NCBI RefSeq assembly: GCF_026343295.1
Contig: NZ_JAPELY010000003.1
Span: 558,001-622,000 of the forward strand
Direction of reading: 5' to 3'
DNA length: 64,000 nt
Source of the DNA: Streptomyces sp. NBC_00083
GTDB taxonomy: Bacteria > Actinomycetota > Actinomycetes > Streptomycetales > Streptomycetaceae
The stretch's first letter is position 1; each line of letters opens with the position of its first letter. Shown here in pieces: positions 1 through 8,732 of the stretch. Below the pieces are notes generated by a model that was not told the DNA's origin, ran no database searches, and saw nothing but the letters and a program-made list of their open reading frames with translations. Position numbers and translations under genes: made by a program.

Positions 1-700
1 GGGCCGCCCAGGAACTCGGCACGGTCATCGCGATCAGCAGCACGATCAGCAGCGGATGCAGGACCGCGAGCACCCCCGCCGCGGCGACGAGCGACAGCAG
101 GCCGCTGACGATGTTCTGTACGAACTTGACCAGGCGCCGTGCGGATCCGGCGCCGTAGGACGCGCTGTCGAGGAGCCGGTGGAAGTCGTCGTCCTCGATG
201 GCCGCCAGCTCCACGGCGGCGGTGTGCGTGAGGTACTGCTCGGTCGCCACCCGCTCGACCTTCGGCTCCAGGCGTCCCGTCCCCGCGGTCGACAGCGCGT
301 GCAGCACCGCGCCGACGCCCGCCGTGGCCGCGGACATGACGATCGCCCCGCTCGCCGCGGCGAGCCGCTGGGCGGTGGTGCCGCCGGCGAGGAGGTGCGA
401 CAGGGCCTGGTTGACGGCGATCAGGCCGACGGCCTGGCAGATGCCCCGGCCGATCTCCGCGCCGGTGACCAGGCGCAGCGCCTGGCGGTCGGCCTGCCAC
501 GCCAGCTTCACGGTGAGGGCGATCAGCCGGGGCAGGCGCGACAGCATGGCCCGCAGGTTCAGTTCGAGGAACGCGTCGTCGTGCTTGTTCCAGCCGATGT
601 CGTAGCGGAGCGAGCCGCCGAACAGGGCTTCCTCGGAGGCGGACGTGGGCGTGGCGGGCGTCGGCCGGGCCGCCTTCCGCTGCTTCCGGGTGAGCTTCAC
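1..700 (-). CDS. ABC exporter, transmembrane domain (partial, 3' part outside window)
   Basis: The reverse-strand frame stays open to the left edge and gives 233 residues of a membrane protein. A basic N-terminal tail is followed by hydrophobic helices of the type-1 ABC exporter fold (for example around AVGLIAVNQALSHLL). The nucleotide-binding domain would lie outside the window, so substrate and completeness are unknown. The chosen GTG start overlaps the stop of the upstream Nudix gene (GTGA), which implies translational coupling. Family assignment comes from the overall pattern of soluble and hydrophobic stretches and is an inference; a lone permease subunit is the alternative. Confidence 0.7.
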   Translation of the reverse strand, partial: MKLTRKQRKAARPTPATPTSASEEALFGGSLRYDIGWNKHDDAFLELNLRAMLSRLPRLIALTVKLAWQADRQALRLVTGAEIGRGICQAVGLIAVNQALSHLLAGGTTAQRLAAASGAIVMSAATAGVGAVLHALSTAGTGRLEPKVERVATEQYLTHTAAVELAAIEDDDFHRLLDSASYGAGSARRLVKFVQNIVSGLLSLVAAAGVLAVLHPLLIVLLIAMTVPSSWAA

Positions 701-1224
701 CGGCGGACACCCCCGGCGGCGGCACGGGCGGCGGGCAGCTCTTCCAGGTACGCGGGCGCGGGCTCGTGTCCCGCCGCGGCGCGGATCGCCGCGCGCAGCA
801 GGCGGCCGTTGGCCGCGTCCATCGCGCCGGGGGCCTCGGCCGGGTCCCACCAGTCCCATCCGAGCAACTCGCCTTGTGGCGTACGGATGTTGAGGTGGTC
901 GTCGGAGGCGATGGTGGCGGCAAAGACGAACAGGTGGCAGGGGCAGGGGTTGTACGCGTAGGCGCCGTGCCGGCCGGCGGCCAGCCACTGCACCACCAGG
1001 AGCCGCCCCGCGGCGACCCGTACGCCGGTCTCCTCGCGGCCCTCGCGCTCGCAGCACGCGCGTGGCGTCTCGCCGCCGTACGGTCCGTCGTCGGCCTTGC
1101 CTCCGGGCATGACCCAGCGCCGGGTGCCGGCGTGGTGGACGAGCAGGACGCGGCCGTCGTCGCGCCGGATGAAGGCCGCCGCCGCCGAACCGGCCATGGC
1201 GCGTGCCGGGCTTGCCGCACTCAT
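697..1224 (-). CDS. Nudix hydrolase
   Basis: A 175-residue protein with a Nudix box in the first half: MPGGK, then a Glu seven residues before REGREETGV, which keeps the REXXEE metal-binding core. Nudix enzymes hydrolyse nucleoside diphosphates linked to another group; the substrate cannot be read from sequence. The box has a few extra residues between the GG and the first Glu. The ATG at 1224 overlaps the stop of the preceding Nudix gene (ATGA), and its own stop overlaps the start of the ABC exporter, so three genes are read as one tightly coupled unit. Confidence 0.88.
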   Translation of the reverse strand: MSAASPARAMAGSAAAAFIRRDDGRVLLVHHAGTRRWVMPGGKADDGPYGGETPRACCEREGREETGVRVAAGRLLVVQWLAAGRHGAYAYNPCPCHLFVFAATIASDDHLNIRTPQGELLGWDWWDPAEAPGAMDAANGRLLRAAIRAAAGHEPAPAYLEELPAARAAAGGVRR

Positions 1225-1664
1225 GCGCCCCACCCCATGGCGGCGAAGGGGCGGTTCGCGGCGATGGCCGTCAGGGCGACGGCGGTGTAGTCGACGAGCG
1301 GCGTGGGCAGCGCCGCGTAGGGGTGCCATTCCAGGGCGGTGTGCCGGTCGGGCTCGCAGATCCTGGGGGTTCCGCGGTAGGCCAGGACGTGGAAGAACAG
1401 CTGCATGCGGGGGGTGCCGGCGGCGGCACCGCGGTGGTGGAGCACATGGACGAGCCGGAGGTCCTGGGGCTCGATGGTCACGCCGAGTTCCTCGCGCGAC
1501 TCCCGGACGGCGCACGCGGTGGCCGACTCGGCCTCCAGATGCCCGGCCGGGACGTGCCAGGTGGCGGGCGCGAACGCGGCGTCCGGGGCGCGCCGTTGGA
1601 GGAGCACCCGTCCAAGATGCTCGAACACGAGATGTACGCCGACGATGTTGGGCTGGGTTCGCAC
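1221..1664 (-). CDS. Nudix hydrolase
   Basis: A 147-residue Nudix protein, first gene of the leftward operon. The box reads VPAGHLEAE followed by seven residues and RESREELGV; the spacing between the first Gly and first Glu is one residue shorter than the textbook pattern, but the REXXEE core is intact. The GTG start is supported by GGAGGAG six bases upstream (1671-1677 on the reverse strand). It is not closely similar to the second Nudix protein, so this is probably not a recent tandem duplication. Possible roles are nucleotide-pool cleaning or a prodrug/antibiotic precursor step linked to the exporter. Confidence 0.88.
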   Translation of the reverse strand: MRTQPNIVGVHLVFEHLGRVLLQRRAPDAAFAPATWHVPAGHLEAESATACAVRESREELGVTIEPQDLRLVHVLHHRGAAAGTPRMQLFFHVLAYRGTPRICEPDRHTALEWHPYAALPTPLVDYTAVALTAIAANRPFAAMGWGA

Positions 1665-2103
1665 GAGGGCTCCTCCGATGGCATCAGTACGGACAGGTGC
1701 TCGGAAAACTCGCGGGGCGGGTCATGCGTAACGGTGAGGGGCGGGCGAATCCTCGCTCAAACGTTCCAGGCGGCTTCGCGGGGCCGCGTTGGTGGGCCGG
1801 AGCGTCGTGATCTTGCGTTCGATCCACCCCTGGGGGTGCGGTCACCCGAATCGGTGATTGTCTTTCCTTGATCACCAGGGGACTTGAGGGTTCGGCGCCG
1901 GGTGACCGGGCCCTCTGGAAAGGGTGGCAGGGTGCGGCCGTCGAGGAGACGCGGACCACGACGTTCGTGCCCGGCGCGGGCGGCGCGTCCCCCGCGCACC
2001 GGCCCTGCTCGCGCGCCCGGGACGAGGGGGTCGTGTGAGGGACGCGTCGCTGTCGGCGGCGGGGTGGAACGCGGCCGGGGGAGAGCGATTACGATCCGGC
2101 CTC
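1665..2103. other. Divergent intergenic region
   Basis: About 440 bases lie between the Nudix operon (leftward) and the repeat-containing membrane protein (rightward). I see a short palindrome CACCCC-TG-GGGGTG at 1825-1838 and an inverted pair GGTGAT/ATCACC at 1853-1858 and 1871-1876, which could be operators. No convincing -35/-10 pair and no protein with recognisable content was found. Several frames are open on both strands, as expected at this GC content. Confidence 0.4.
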
Positions 2104-3054
2104 ATGAGCACCTCGGATCAGGAACAAGTGGCGGACACGGCCCCGCGGATGCCGGCGGCGTCCCCGGCGAAGGCCCCGGCGATACCGAACGGGCCCACCC
2201 CGAAGGGGCCTTCGCCGACGGAGCCCGCGAACCCGCCCCAGGATCCGACCGCGACGCCGCGGGGGGAGGCGCCGGGGGTCGGTGACGCTGCCGGGGCGGC
2301 GGGGCGGGGTGGCGCTATGGAGGCGGCGATGCCGGGTGGCGCGGGCGAGGCTGCGAGGCGGGGTGACGTTGCCGAGGCCGTGCAACGGGGTGATGTTGAG
2401 GGGGTCGCCGAGTCGGGTGGCGCCGGCGGGGCCGCGAACCCGGGAGGCGTTGCCGAGGCCGCGGGGCGGGGTGATGTTGCCGAGGCCGCGGGGCGAGGTG
2501 GCGCGGAGGGGGCGGAGAAGCCGGGGGGCGCCGGCGGGCCCGCGGAACGGGGTGACGTGGACGAGGCCCGCCGCACGGCTGAGCGCGCGAAGACACCCGG
2601 CTCCGCTGAGCCCGCCGAACATCAGAGCGCCACTGAACCGCGAAGCACCGCCGATGCCATGGAGGCCCCGAGGGCCGCTGCCTCCGCCGAGGTCCCGAGC
2701 CCGCCGCAACCGGCAGGGCCATCAACTCCCAACCCGGCCAGGGCAGTTCAAGAAACCCCCGACCTCCACTCCCTTGACGGCGAGGACACCGCTCGCGGTG
2801 GGATGGCGCCTCGGCAGGCACGCCTGGTACGCATGGTCGCCGCGGGTGTGCTCATGGCGGCGATGGGGGTGATCCTCGTCGTGCGCCTGGCCACCCGGTC
2901 CTCCGTGCTCGTCGTCGGTGTGTACGGGATCGCCCTCATCCTGTGCGGCGTGGTCATCGAGTTGAGCCGCAACGGGCGCACCCGCCTCGGGTCCTGGCTC
3001 CTCGTGCTGGGCCTGGCCGCGGCGTTCGGCATGGACTGGTTCGTGCTGCCGTGA
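2104..3054 (+). CDS. Membrane protein with eleven 9-residue tandem repeats
   Basis: A 316-residue protein. Residues 1-58 are Pro/Ala-rich; residues 59-157 are eleven 9-residue repeats with consensus R/P-G-D/G-V/A-A-E-A-A-x; residues 158-240 are Ala/Glu/Pro-rich. The C-terminal quarter (about 240-316) has three hydrophobic segments: VAAGVLMAAMGVILVV, SVLVVGVYGIALILCGVVI and GSWLLVLGLAAAFGMDW. So it looks like a long disordered, probably cytoplasmic or wall-spanning arm on a small membrane anchor. The ATG at 2104 is the first start that avoids the upstream untypical sequence; no strong ribosome site is seen. Function unknown. The three-helix tail resembles small Streptomyces membrane proteins without known roles. 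Confidence 0.7.
   Translation: MSTSDQEQVADTAPRMPAASPAKAPAIPNGPTPKGPSPTEPANPPQDPTATPRGEAPGVGDAAGAAGRGGAMEAAMPGGAGEAARRGDVAEAVQRGDVEGVAESGGAGGAANPGGVAEAAGRGDVAEAAGRGGAEGAEKPGGAGGPAERGDVDEARRTAERAKTPGSAEPAEHQSATEPRSTADAMEAPRAAASAEVPSPPQPAGPSTPNPARAVQETPDLHSLDGEDTARGGMAPRQARLVRMVAAGVLMAAMGVILVVRLATRSSVLVVGVYGIALILCGVVIELSRNGRTRLGSWLLVLGLAAAFGMDWFVLP
2278..2574 (+). repeat. Eleven tandem 27-bp in-frame repeats
   Basis: The block is exactly 11 x 27 bases and encodes eleven 9-residue units, for example RGDVAEAVQ, RGDVEGVAE, PGGVAEAAG, RGDVAEAAG, PGGAGGPAE. Units alternate between R-G-D-V and P-G-G-A/V openings. The period keeps the reading frame, so copy number can change without breaking the protein. 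Confidence 0.85.
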
Positions 3055-3360
3055 CCGCGCGGGGGTTGGCGTCGGTCCGGTGACCGCCCTGCGACCGCCC
3101 TGCGCGGCGTCGGCCCGACGGGGTGAGGATCGTTGCGTGGCCCCCTCCCGGGCGGGGATCGCCCGCATGGCGTGCCGCCGCGCGGGCGAGTACGTCCCCC
3201 CCCCCCGGGGCCGGGGCCGGCCTCCTACGCCGTCCAGGCGGCGGTGCGGAGGAGTTGGCACCTCGGGGCGCCCCCTCGTAGACGGGACCGGCCACCCCAG
3301 GCGGCCCCCGCAACCCATCGGCCGCTCCTGCCGGGTGCCGGGTCGGCCCCGGGCCCGGTG
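3055..3360. other. Intergenic region without a supported gene
   Basis: This stretch follows the membrane protein. It has a run of ten C residues near 3197-3206 and open frames on both strands, but none has a recognisable domain or a good ribosome site. It leads into the 45-bp repeat block. Confidence 0.4.
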
Positions 3361-3671
3361 GCGCATCACGCCCGTGGCCCCGCCCAGTCGCCCGCGGCCC
3401 CGAGCCGCACCACCGCGGCCCCGCCACCTTCCCCGGCGCCCGGGGTTCCACCGCACCCGGGGTCCGGCCGAATTGCTCCCCCCGGCGTAGCCCCACACCA
3501 CACCCGTAGTCCGGCCAAGTCGCCTGCCCCTCGTGGCCGCACCACACCTGTGGTCCTGCCAAGTCGCTGCCGCGCCCGGAGCCGCCACACACCCGCGATC
3601 CGACCAAGCGGCCCGCGCACCGGGGCCGCACCACACCCTCGCCCCCGGCGCGCGCACCAAGCCCCCGCCTC
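3361..3671. repeat. Degenerate 45-bp tandem repeat block
   Basis: About seven diverged units begin near 3361, 3406, 3448, 3493, 3538, 3583 and 3627. The best conserved core is CGCACCACACCCGTGGTCC followed by GCCAAGTCGC. Spacing is 45 bases for most units (42-44 for two). The period is a multiple of three, so frames on both strands remain open through the block, but no start or domain supports translation. It may be a decayed repeat-protein gene or a noncoding minisatellite. Confidence 0.65.
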
Positions 3672-3763
3672 CGCCAACTCGCCCGCGTCGCAAGGCGGGC
3701 CGCGCGCCGCACGGCTTCTGCCGTACGCGATCTCCTCAACTCCGCTAGGCACACCCTCAGGCG

Positions 3764-3769
3764 TTGACA
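3764..3769 (+). promoter_or_regulatory. Possible -35 element of the GH31 gene
   Basis: TTGACA at 3764-3769 is a perfect -35 hexamer about 105 bases before the GH31 start. No good -10 box is seen 16-18 bases downstream, so the promoter is only a suggestion. Confidence 0.25.
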
Positions 3770-3873
3770 TGTACCCGCCTCACGGTGAATCTTGATGCTC
3801 GAAACTCCACGGTTCCAAGCATGAACGCGCACGCCGCACCCCGCTGTTGCTCGGTACGAACGGAGAACGACCC

Positions 3874-6546
3874 TTGCGGACTCCCTGGCATCGCTTTCAC
3901 CCGCCCCGACGACCCGCCCTCGCCGTGCTGTCGGCCCTCGCGATCGGTCTCACCGCGTTGACCGTTCCGGCGGCCGCCCGCGCCGACGCCGCCGCGCCGC
4001 CCGGCGGTGTCCTCGACAGCGGGAACAAGTCGCTCACCTGGCAGAGCCCCGTCTACGAGAAGGGCACCGTCGACTCGCCCGACAAGTGCCCGCCGCCCGC
4101 CCAGGACCCCGACGGCGCCGTCTGCGCGCGCTTCGACCTCACCGTGACGCCGCCGGCCGGTCAGTGGGACGACAATCCCGAGGGCGGTGTGCCCGTATCC
4201 GTCCAATGGGCCACCCCCACCGACGACTTCGACCTGTACGTCTACGACGACGCCGGCAAGCAGGTCGCCTCCAGCGCCGGCACCGCCGACCCCGAGGCGA
4301 CCGTCATCCCGAAGGCCTCGGGGACGTACCACGTGGTCGTCGTCCCCTACGACGTGCACCACAACTCGTTCACCGGCACCGCCTACCTGCCGGAGCCGAC
4401 CGATGCCGGTAACCTCACCTCCTTCACCGGCAAGGACGGCACGTACGACATCGCCGCGGGCGCCCTCAAGGCCCGCGTGGACTTCCTCGCCGACGACACC
4501 CTGCGGCTGCGCGCCGCGCCGGACGGCACCTTCACCGACCCGCCCGGCAGCCACATGATCCAGACCCCGCCGAAGCCGCAGAAGAACACCAACTCCTTCG
4601 ACGCGGGCGCCTATTACGGCATCCACAGCAAGGACGTCGTGCTGCGCGTCTACAAGAAGCCGCTGCGCTTCGCGCTCTACAAGGGCGACAACAGAACCGT
4701 CATCTGGTCGGAGGCCGACCCCCTGCGCTGGACCTCCGGCGGCATGCGCCAGAGCCTGACCCGCGGAGCCGACGAGCAGTTCTTCGGCGGTGGCGAGCAG
4801 AACGGCAGCTTCTCCCACCGCGACCAGGTCATGAACGTCGGCAACAACACCAACTGGAACGAGGGCGGCTGGAACAACTCCCAGCCCTTCTACATCTCCT
4901 CCGCCGGATACGGAGTGTTCCGCAACACCTTCACGCCCGGCGTCTACGACTTCGGCCCGCGCGTGCGTACCGGACAGCAGGAACGACGCCTGGACGCCTA
5001 CTACTTCACCGGGGACGTCAAGAGCGTCATCGGCGCGTACACCTCCCTCGTGGGCAAGCCGTTCATGCCGCCGGTGTACGGGCTCGAACCCGGCGACTCC
5101 GACTGCTACCTGCACAACGCGAACAGGGGCGAACGCCACACCCTGGACGCGCTCAAGGTGGCGGACGGCTACACCCAGAACCAGATGCCGCTCGGCTGGA
5201 TGCTCGTCAACGACGGCTACGGCTGCGGCTACGAGAACCTCGCCGAGACCGGCAAAGGCCTCCAGGACCACAACGCCCAGCTGGGGCTCTGGACCCAGGA
5301 CGGTCTCGACAAGCTCGCCGACCAGGTCAAGGCCGGCCAGCGGGTCGCGAAGCTCGACGTCGCCTGGGTCGGCAACGGCTACGGCTTCGCCCTGAACGCC
5401 TGCGACCAGGCGAAGGCCGGCATCGAGGACAACAGCGACGCCCGCGGCTTCGTCTGGCTGCCCGTCTCCTGGGCCGGCGCCCAGCGCTGCGGCGTCCTGT
5501 GGAGCGGCGACCAGAAGCTCAGCTGGGACTACCTGCGCTGGCAGATCCCCACGTACGCGGGCGCCACGCTCTCCGGCATCGCGTACAACACGGGCGACGT
5601 CGGGAGCATTTTCGGCCACGACCCGAAGATGTACACCCGTGACCTGCAGTGGAAGGCGTTCCTGCCCGCCATCATGACGATGGACGGCTGGGCCAAGGAC
5701 CTCACCACCGGCAAGGCCGCCGATCAGCAGCCCTGGCTCGACGGGGAACCGTACGCCTCCATCAACCGCAAGTACCTCCAGCTGAAGGAGCGGCTCATCC
5801 CGTACATGTACGGGCTCTCCAAGGACGCCGCCACGACCGGCGTCGGCGCGGTCCGCCCGCTCTCCCTGGAGTACCCGGACGACCCCGCCACCCTGGGCGC
5901 GAACGCCAAGTACGAGTTCCTCGCCGGTCCCGACTTCCTGGTCGCGCCCGTCTACAGCGACACGAGCGTCCGTGACGGGATCTACCTGCCCAAGGGCACC
6001 TGGACCGACTACTGGACGGGCAAGACCTACCAGGGTCCGACGACCATCGACCACTACGCCGCCCCGCTCGACACCCTTCCGCTCTTCGTGAAGGGCGGCT
6101 CGATCGTCCCGATGTGGCCCAAGGGCACCACGTCCTGGCAGACCCGGGACAAGGGCGAGCTGGACTACGACATCTACCCGCGGCCCGGCAGCTCCTCCTA
6201 CACGCTGTACGAGGACGACGGCGTCACCCGGCAGTTCACCAAGGGCGCATCGGCCACCCAGCGGGTCCAGGTCACCTCGGCGGGCCGCGCCTCGGTCATC
6301 AACGTCGGTGCCAGTGTGGGCGGTTACCAGGGGAAGCCGGTCGCCCGCTCCTACCGCTTCACCGTCCACGGCAAGGCGGCCCCCGGGGTCGTCGCGCTCG
6401 GCGGGAAGCGGCTGCAGCGGTACGGTTCCGCGGCGCAGCTCGCCGCGGCGGGCTCGGGGTGGTACGTCGACCCCGCGACCGGGGTGACGGAGGTCAAAAC
6501 GCCGTCGCAGCCGACCGGCCGCGCCTTCTCCGTCCAGATCGCGTGA
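3874..6546 (+). CDS. Secreted glycoside hydrolase family 31 (alpha-glucosidase type)
   Basis: An 890-residue exported enzyme. Residues 1-40 are a signal peptide (basic start, hydrophobic core ALAVLSALAIGLTALTV, cleavage after AARA). A pre-peptidase C-terminal-like domain follows (FDLYVYDDAGKQ, VVVVPYD). Then come the GH31 N-terminal beta domain, the TIM barrel and C-terminal beta domains. In the barrel KLDVAWVG supplies the likely nucleophile Asp495 and WSGDQ the likely acid/base Asp546, both in the order known for GH31. TTG at 3874 is preferred because GGAGAACGACCC precedes it with eight-base spacing; an in-frame TTG at 3847 lacks such a site. Family members act on alpha-glucosides, alpha-xylosides or related glycans; the exact substrate is not readable. 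A stem-loop follows the stop. Confidence 0.88.
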   Translation: MRTPWHRFHPPRRPALAVLSALAIGLTALTVPAAARADAAAPPGGVLDSGNKSLTWQSPVYEKGTVDSPDKCPPPAQDPDGAVCARFDLTVTPPAGQWDDNPEGGVPVSVQWATPTDDFDLYVYDDAGKQVASSAGTADPEATVIPKASGTYHVVVVPYDVHHNSFTGTAYLPEPTDAGNLTSFTGKDGTYDIAAGALKARVDFLADDTLRLRAAPDGTFTDPPGSHMIQTPPKPQKNTNSFDAGAYYGIHSKDVVLRVYKKPLRFALYKGDNRTVIWSEADPLRWTSGGMRQSLTRGADEQFFGGGEQNGSFSHRDQVMNVGNNTNWNEGGWNNSQPFYISSAGYGVFRNTFTPGVYDFGPRVRTGQQERRLDAYYFTGDVKSVIGAYTSLVGKPFMPPVYGLEPGDSDCYLHNANRGERHTLDALKVADGYTQNQMPLGWMLVNDGYGCGYENLAETGKGLQDHNAQLGLWTQDGLDKLADQVKAGQRVAKLDVAWVGNGYGFALNACDQAKAGIEDNSDARGFVWLPVSWAGAQRCGVLWSGDQKLSWDYLRWQIPTYAGATLSGIAYNTGDVGSIFGHDPKMYTRDLQWKAFLPAIMTMDGWAKDLTTGKAADQQPWLDGEPYASINRKYLQLKERLIPYMYGLSKDAATTGVGAVRPLSLEYPDDPATLGANAKYEFLAGPDFLVAPVYSDTSVRDGIYLPKGTWTDYWTGKTYQGPTTIDHYAAPLDTLPLFVKGGSIVPMWPKGTTSWQTRDKGELDYDIYPRPGSSSYTLYEDDGVTRQFTKGASATQRVQVTSAGRASVINVGASVGGYQGKPVARSYRFTVHGKAAPGVVALGGKRLQRYGSAAQLAAAGSGWYVDPATGVTEVKTPSQPTGRAFSVQIA

Positions 6547-6556
6547 GCGGGACCTG

Positions 6557-6607
6557 ACGGCCCCGGCGTCCCGCCCGACGTTCTGACGCCACCAGGTCGG
6601 GGGCCGT
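6557..6607 (+). terminator. Branched stem-loop after GH31 gene
   Basis: Outer arms ACGGCCCC (6557-6564) and GGGGCCGT (6600-6607) enclose inner arms GGCGTC (6565-6570) and GACGCC (6585-6590). There is no T-tract, as is common in Streptomyces. Confidence 0.45.
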
Positions 6608-6710
6608 ACCGTGAGCCGTCCGGTGCGGCCCCTCCGCAGGCGCGCGACGCGGGCCGGGGCAGGATGGGTGCACAGCTGAACAGGCACCCGACTGCCAGGA
6701 GAGCGATCCG

Positions 6711-7700
6711 ATGTCATTCCGCGCCATCCGTGTGAGCAAGGACGACGAGCGTGGCCACCACGCCGAGACCGTCACCCTGGAGGAGAACGACCTCCACGAG
6801 GGCGATGTGACCGTCGCCGTGGACTACTCGACCGTCAACTACAAGGACGGCCTCGCGCTCGCCCACGGCAAGGGCATCGTGCGGACGTATCCGCTGGTGC
6901 CCGGCATCGACTTCGCGGGCACCGTCGAGTCGTCGCGCCACGCCTCGTTCGCCCCCGGCGACAAGGTGGTGCTCAACGGCTTCGGTGTCGGCGAAGGCCA
7001 CGACGGCGGCTTCGCGCAGAAGGCCCGGGTCAGCGGCGACTGGCTGGTGCCGCTGCCCGCCGGGCTCACCACGCGGCAGGCCGCCGCGATCGGCACCGCC
7101 GGATACACGGCGATGCTCAGCGTGCTCGCCCTGGAGGACGCCGGCCTCACCCCGGACAGCGGCGACGTGCTCGTGACCGGCGCCGCGGGCGGTGTCGGCT
7201 CGGTCGCCGTGACGTTGCTCGCGGGGCTCGGATACCGGGTGCTCGCCTCCACCGGGCGGCCCGCCGAGGCCGGCTATCTGCGTGACCTCGGCGCCGCCGA
7301 GATCATCGACCGGGCCGAACTGTCCGCGCCCGGCCGCCCGCTCGGCAAGGAACGCTGGGCCGGAGCGGTCGACTCGGTCGGCAGCCACACCCTCGTCAAC
7401 GTCCTCGCGGGCACCCGCTACGGCGGCACCGTCACGAGCTGCGGCCTCGCCCAGGGCATCGACCTGCCGGGCACCGTGATCCCGTTCATCCTGCGCGCGG
7501 TGACCCTGGTCGGCATCGACTCGGTACAGGCCCCGATGGCCCGCCGGATCAGGGCGTACGAGCGGCTCGTCCACGACCTCGACACGGCACGCCTCGAAGC
7601 GATGACCACGGTCGTCGGCCTCGACGAGGTACCCGGCGTCGGAGAGCGCATCCTCGCCGGCCAGGTCCGGGGGCGCACGGTGGTGGACGTCAACGCCTGA
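6711..7700 (+). CDS. acuI: MDR-family oxidoreductase, acryloyl-CoA reductase (AcuI/YhdH) type
   Basis: A 329-residue zinc-independent medium-chain reductase. The N-terminal catalytic domain contains STVNYKDGLAL and YPLVPGIDFAGTV; the Rossmann domain has VTGAAGGVGSVAV for NADPH binding. The motif order and length match AcuI/YhdH, which reduce acryloyl-CoA to propionyl-CoA with NADPH, detoxifying a reactive thioester. The ATG is preceded by AGGAGAGCGATCCG, a good ribosome site. It stands alone between GH31 and VOC genes, so context gives no pathway. A general quinone reductase role is the alternative; the symbol is by family resemblance only. Confidence 0.82.
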   Translation: MSFRAIRVSKDDERGHHAETVTLEENDLHEGDVTVAVDYSTVNYKDGLALAHGKGIVRTYPLVPGIDFAGTVESSRHASFAPGDKVVLNGFGVGEGHDGGFAQKARVSGDWLVPLPAGLTTRQAAAIGTAGYTAMLSVLALEDAGLTPDSGDVLVTGAAGGVGSVAVTLLAGLGYRVLASTGRPAEAGYLRDLGAAEIIDRAELSAPGRPLGKERWAGAVDSVGSHTLVNVLAGTRYGGTVTSCGLAQGIDLPGTVIPFILRAVTLVGIDSVQAPMARRIRAYERLVHDLDTARLEAMTTVVGLDEVPGVGERILAGQVRGRTVVDVNA

Positions 7701-7841
7701 GGGTGGGAACGGGGGCGGGGGCGGCGGCCGGTGCGGATCGGGCTGGGGCCGCCCGTGCCAATCCCCGCGCCCCTGAGCCGCTGCTTGCTGCCGGCCGGCA
7801 TGGGCCGCCTCGGCCTGTCCGGCGGTCGCGGGCGGGATCCC

Positions 7842-7857
7842 GGGCCAAACATGGCCC
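7842..7857 (+). promoter_or_regulatory. Perfect inverted repeat upstream of VOC gene
   Basis: GGGCCA-AACA-TGGCCC lies 110 bases before the VOC start, next to an AT-rich stretch (TTGATTTAACGTTCAA, 7861-7876) that stands out from the surrounding GC. It could be an operator or a small hairpin. Confidence 0.35.
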
Positions 7858-7967
7858 AAATTGATTTAACGTTCAACCGGATCTGGCCGCATGCTGGTCG
7901 GGGCGGTGGCGGACAGCACTTCGGTGTCCGTCCCAACGCCTCACCTACGTACGGGAGATGACTCGAC

Positions 7968-8534
7968 ATGACGCAGACCCAGACGCAGCCCCGGTCCCAG
8001 ACGCAGGCTCAGGCCCTGCCCCTCCGTCTTCATCACCACGCCTGGATCACCGACGACCAGGAAGCCAACCGGCGTTTCTACGAGGACGTGATCGGCCTCC
8101 CCCTGGTGGCCACGTGGACCGAGCGCGAGGTGATGGCCGGCGTCGAGCGCGCCTACAGCCACGCCCTCTACGGCTTGGCCGACGGCAGCGCGCTCGCCTT
8201 CTTCCAGTTCGCGGACCCCGAGGACCAGGAGGAATTCAGGACCGGCATCAACACAACTCCCTTGCGGCACATAGCCTTCAAGGTCGAGGCCGACGCGCAG
8301 GACGCCCTGCACGAGCGCGTCGTCGCGGCCGGCTCCGCGGACGCGAACCCCCATGTGATCGACCACGGCTTCTGCGTCTCGCTCTACGTCACGGACCCCA
8401 ACGGGCTGATCCTGGAGTTCGTCGTCGACCACCCCGACGTGGAGAAGATCGACGCCGAGCAGCGCGTCACCGCCCGCGCCGACCTCGCCCGCTGGCTCGC
8501 CGGTGACCACACCACCAACAACCGCTGGCGCTGA
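7968..8534 (+). CDS. VOC (glyoxalase/dioxygenase) superfamily protein
   Basis: A 188-residue protein with two beta-alpha-beta-beta-beta modules of the vicinal oxygen chelate fold. Likely metal ligands are a His in LHHHAWI, a His in PLRHIAFKV and a Glu in GLILEFVVD, the positions used by glyoxalase and extradiol enzymes. Residues 2-17 are an odd Gln/Thr-rich run (QTQTQPRSQTQAQ) encoded by an imperfect CAGACC/CAGACG repeat. GGGAG lies about ten bases before the ATG. Substrate unknown. It is probably transcribed alone from the AT-rich region upstream. Confidence 0.85.
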   Translation: MTQTQTQPRSQTQAQALPLRLHHHAWITDDQEANRRFYEDVIGLPLVATWTEREVMAGVERAYSHALYGLADGSALAFFQFADPEDQEEFRTGINTTPLRHIAFKVEADAQDALHERVVAAGSADANPHVIDHGFCVSLYVTDPNGLILEFVVDHPDVEKIDAEQRVTARADLARWLAGDHTTNNRWR

Positions 8535-8732
8535 CCGCCACCCCCTCGGCGCCGCCCCGCCCCGCCCTCCCGCGGACCGGGCGCGGCCCGCCGTGGCGGA
8601 TAGCCCTGACGGGTGAGAGCGAATCCTTTCGGCACGGTTCGCGGGGGTGGCTCGGGCTCGGGCCAGGTAGGCATCGGGCGATCCATCCCGCACCGTCGCT
8701 CGCTCCGGCGGGCATCTCCGGAAGAGAACCCC

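Noticed and set aside
2278..3671. Repeat blocks as a CRISPR array
   Set aside because: Repeats are contiguous without unique spacers, and no cas genes are present.
3133..3795. Forward open frame of 220 codons across the 45-bp repeats
   Set aside because: Pro/Arg-rich with no start support or family; treated as a frame kept open by the repeat period.
3757..6717. Long reverse-strand open frame opposite the GH31 gene
   Set aside because: It has no recognisable domain, is Val/Gly/Arg-rich, and is the expected mirror of a GC-rich coding strand. The forward frame has full GH31 motifs.
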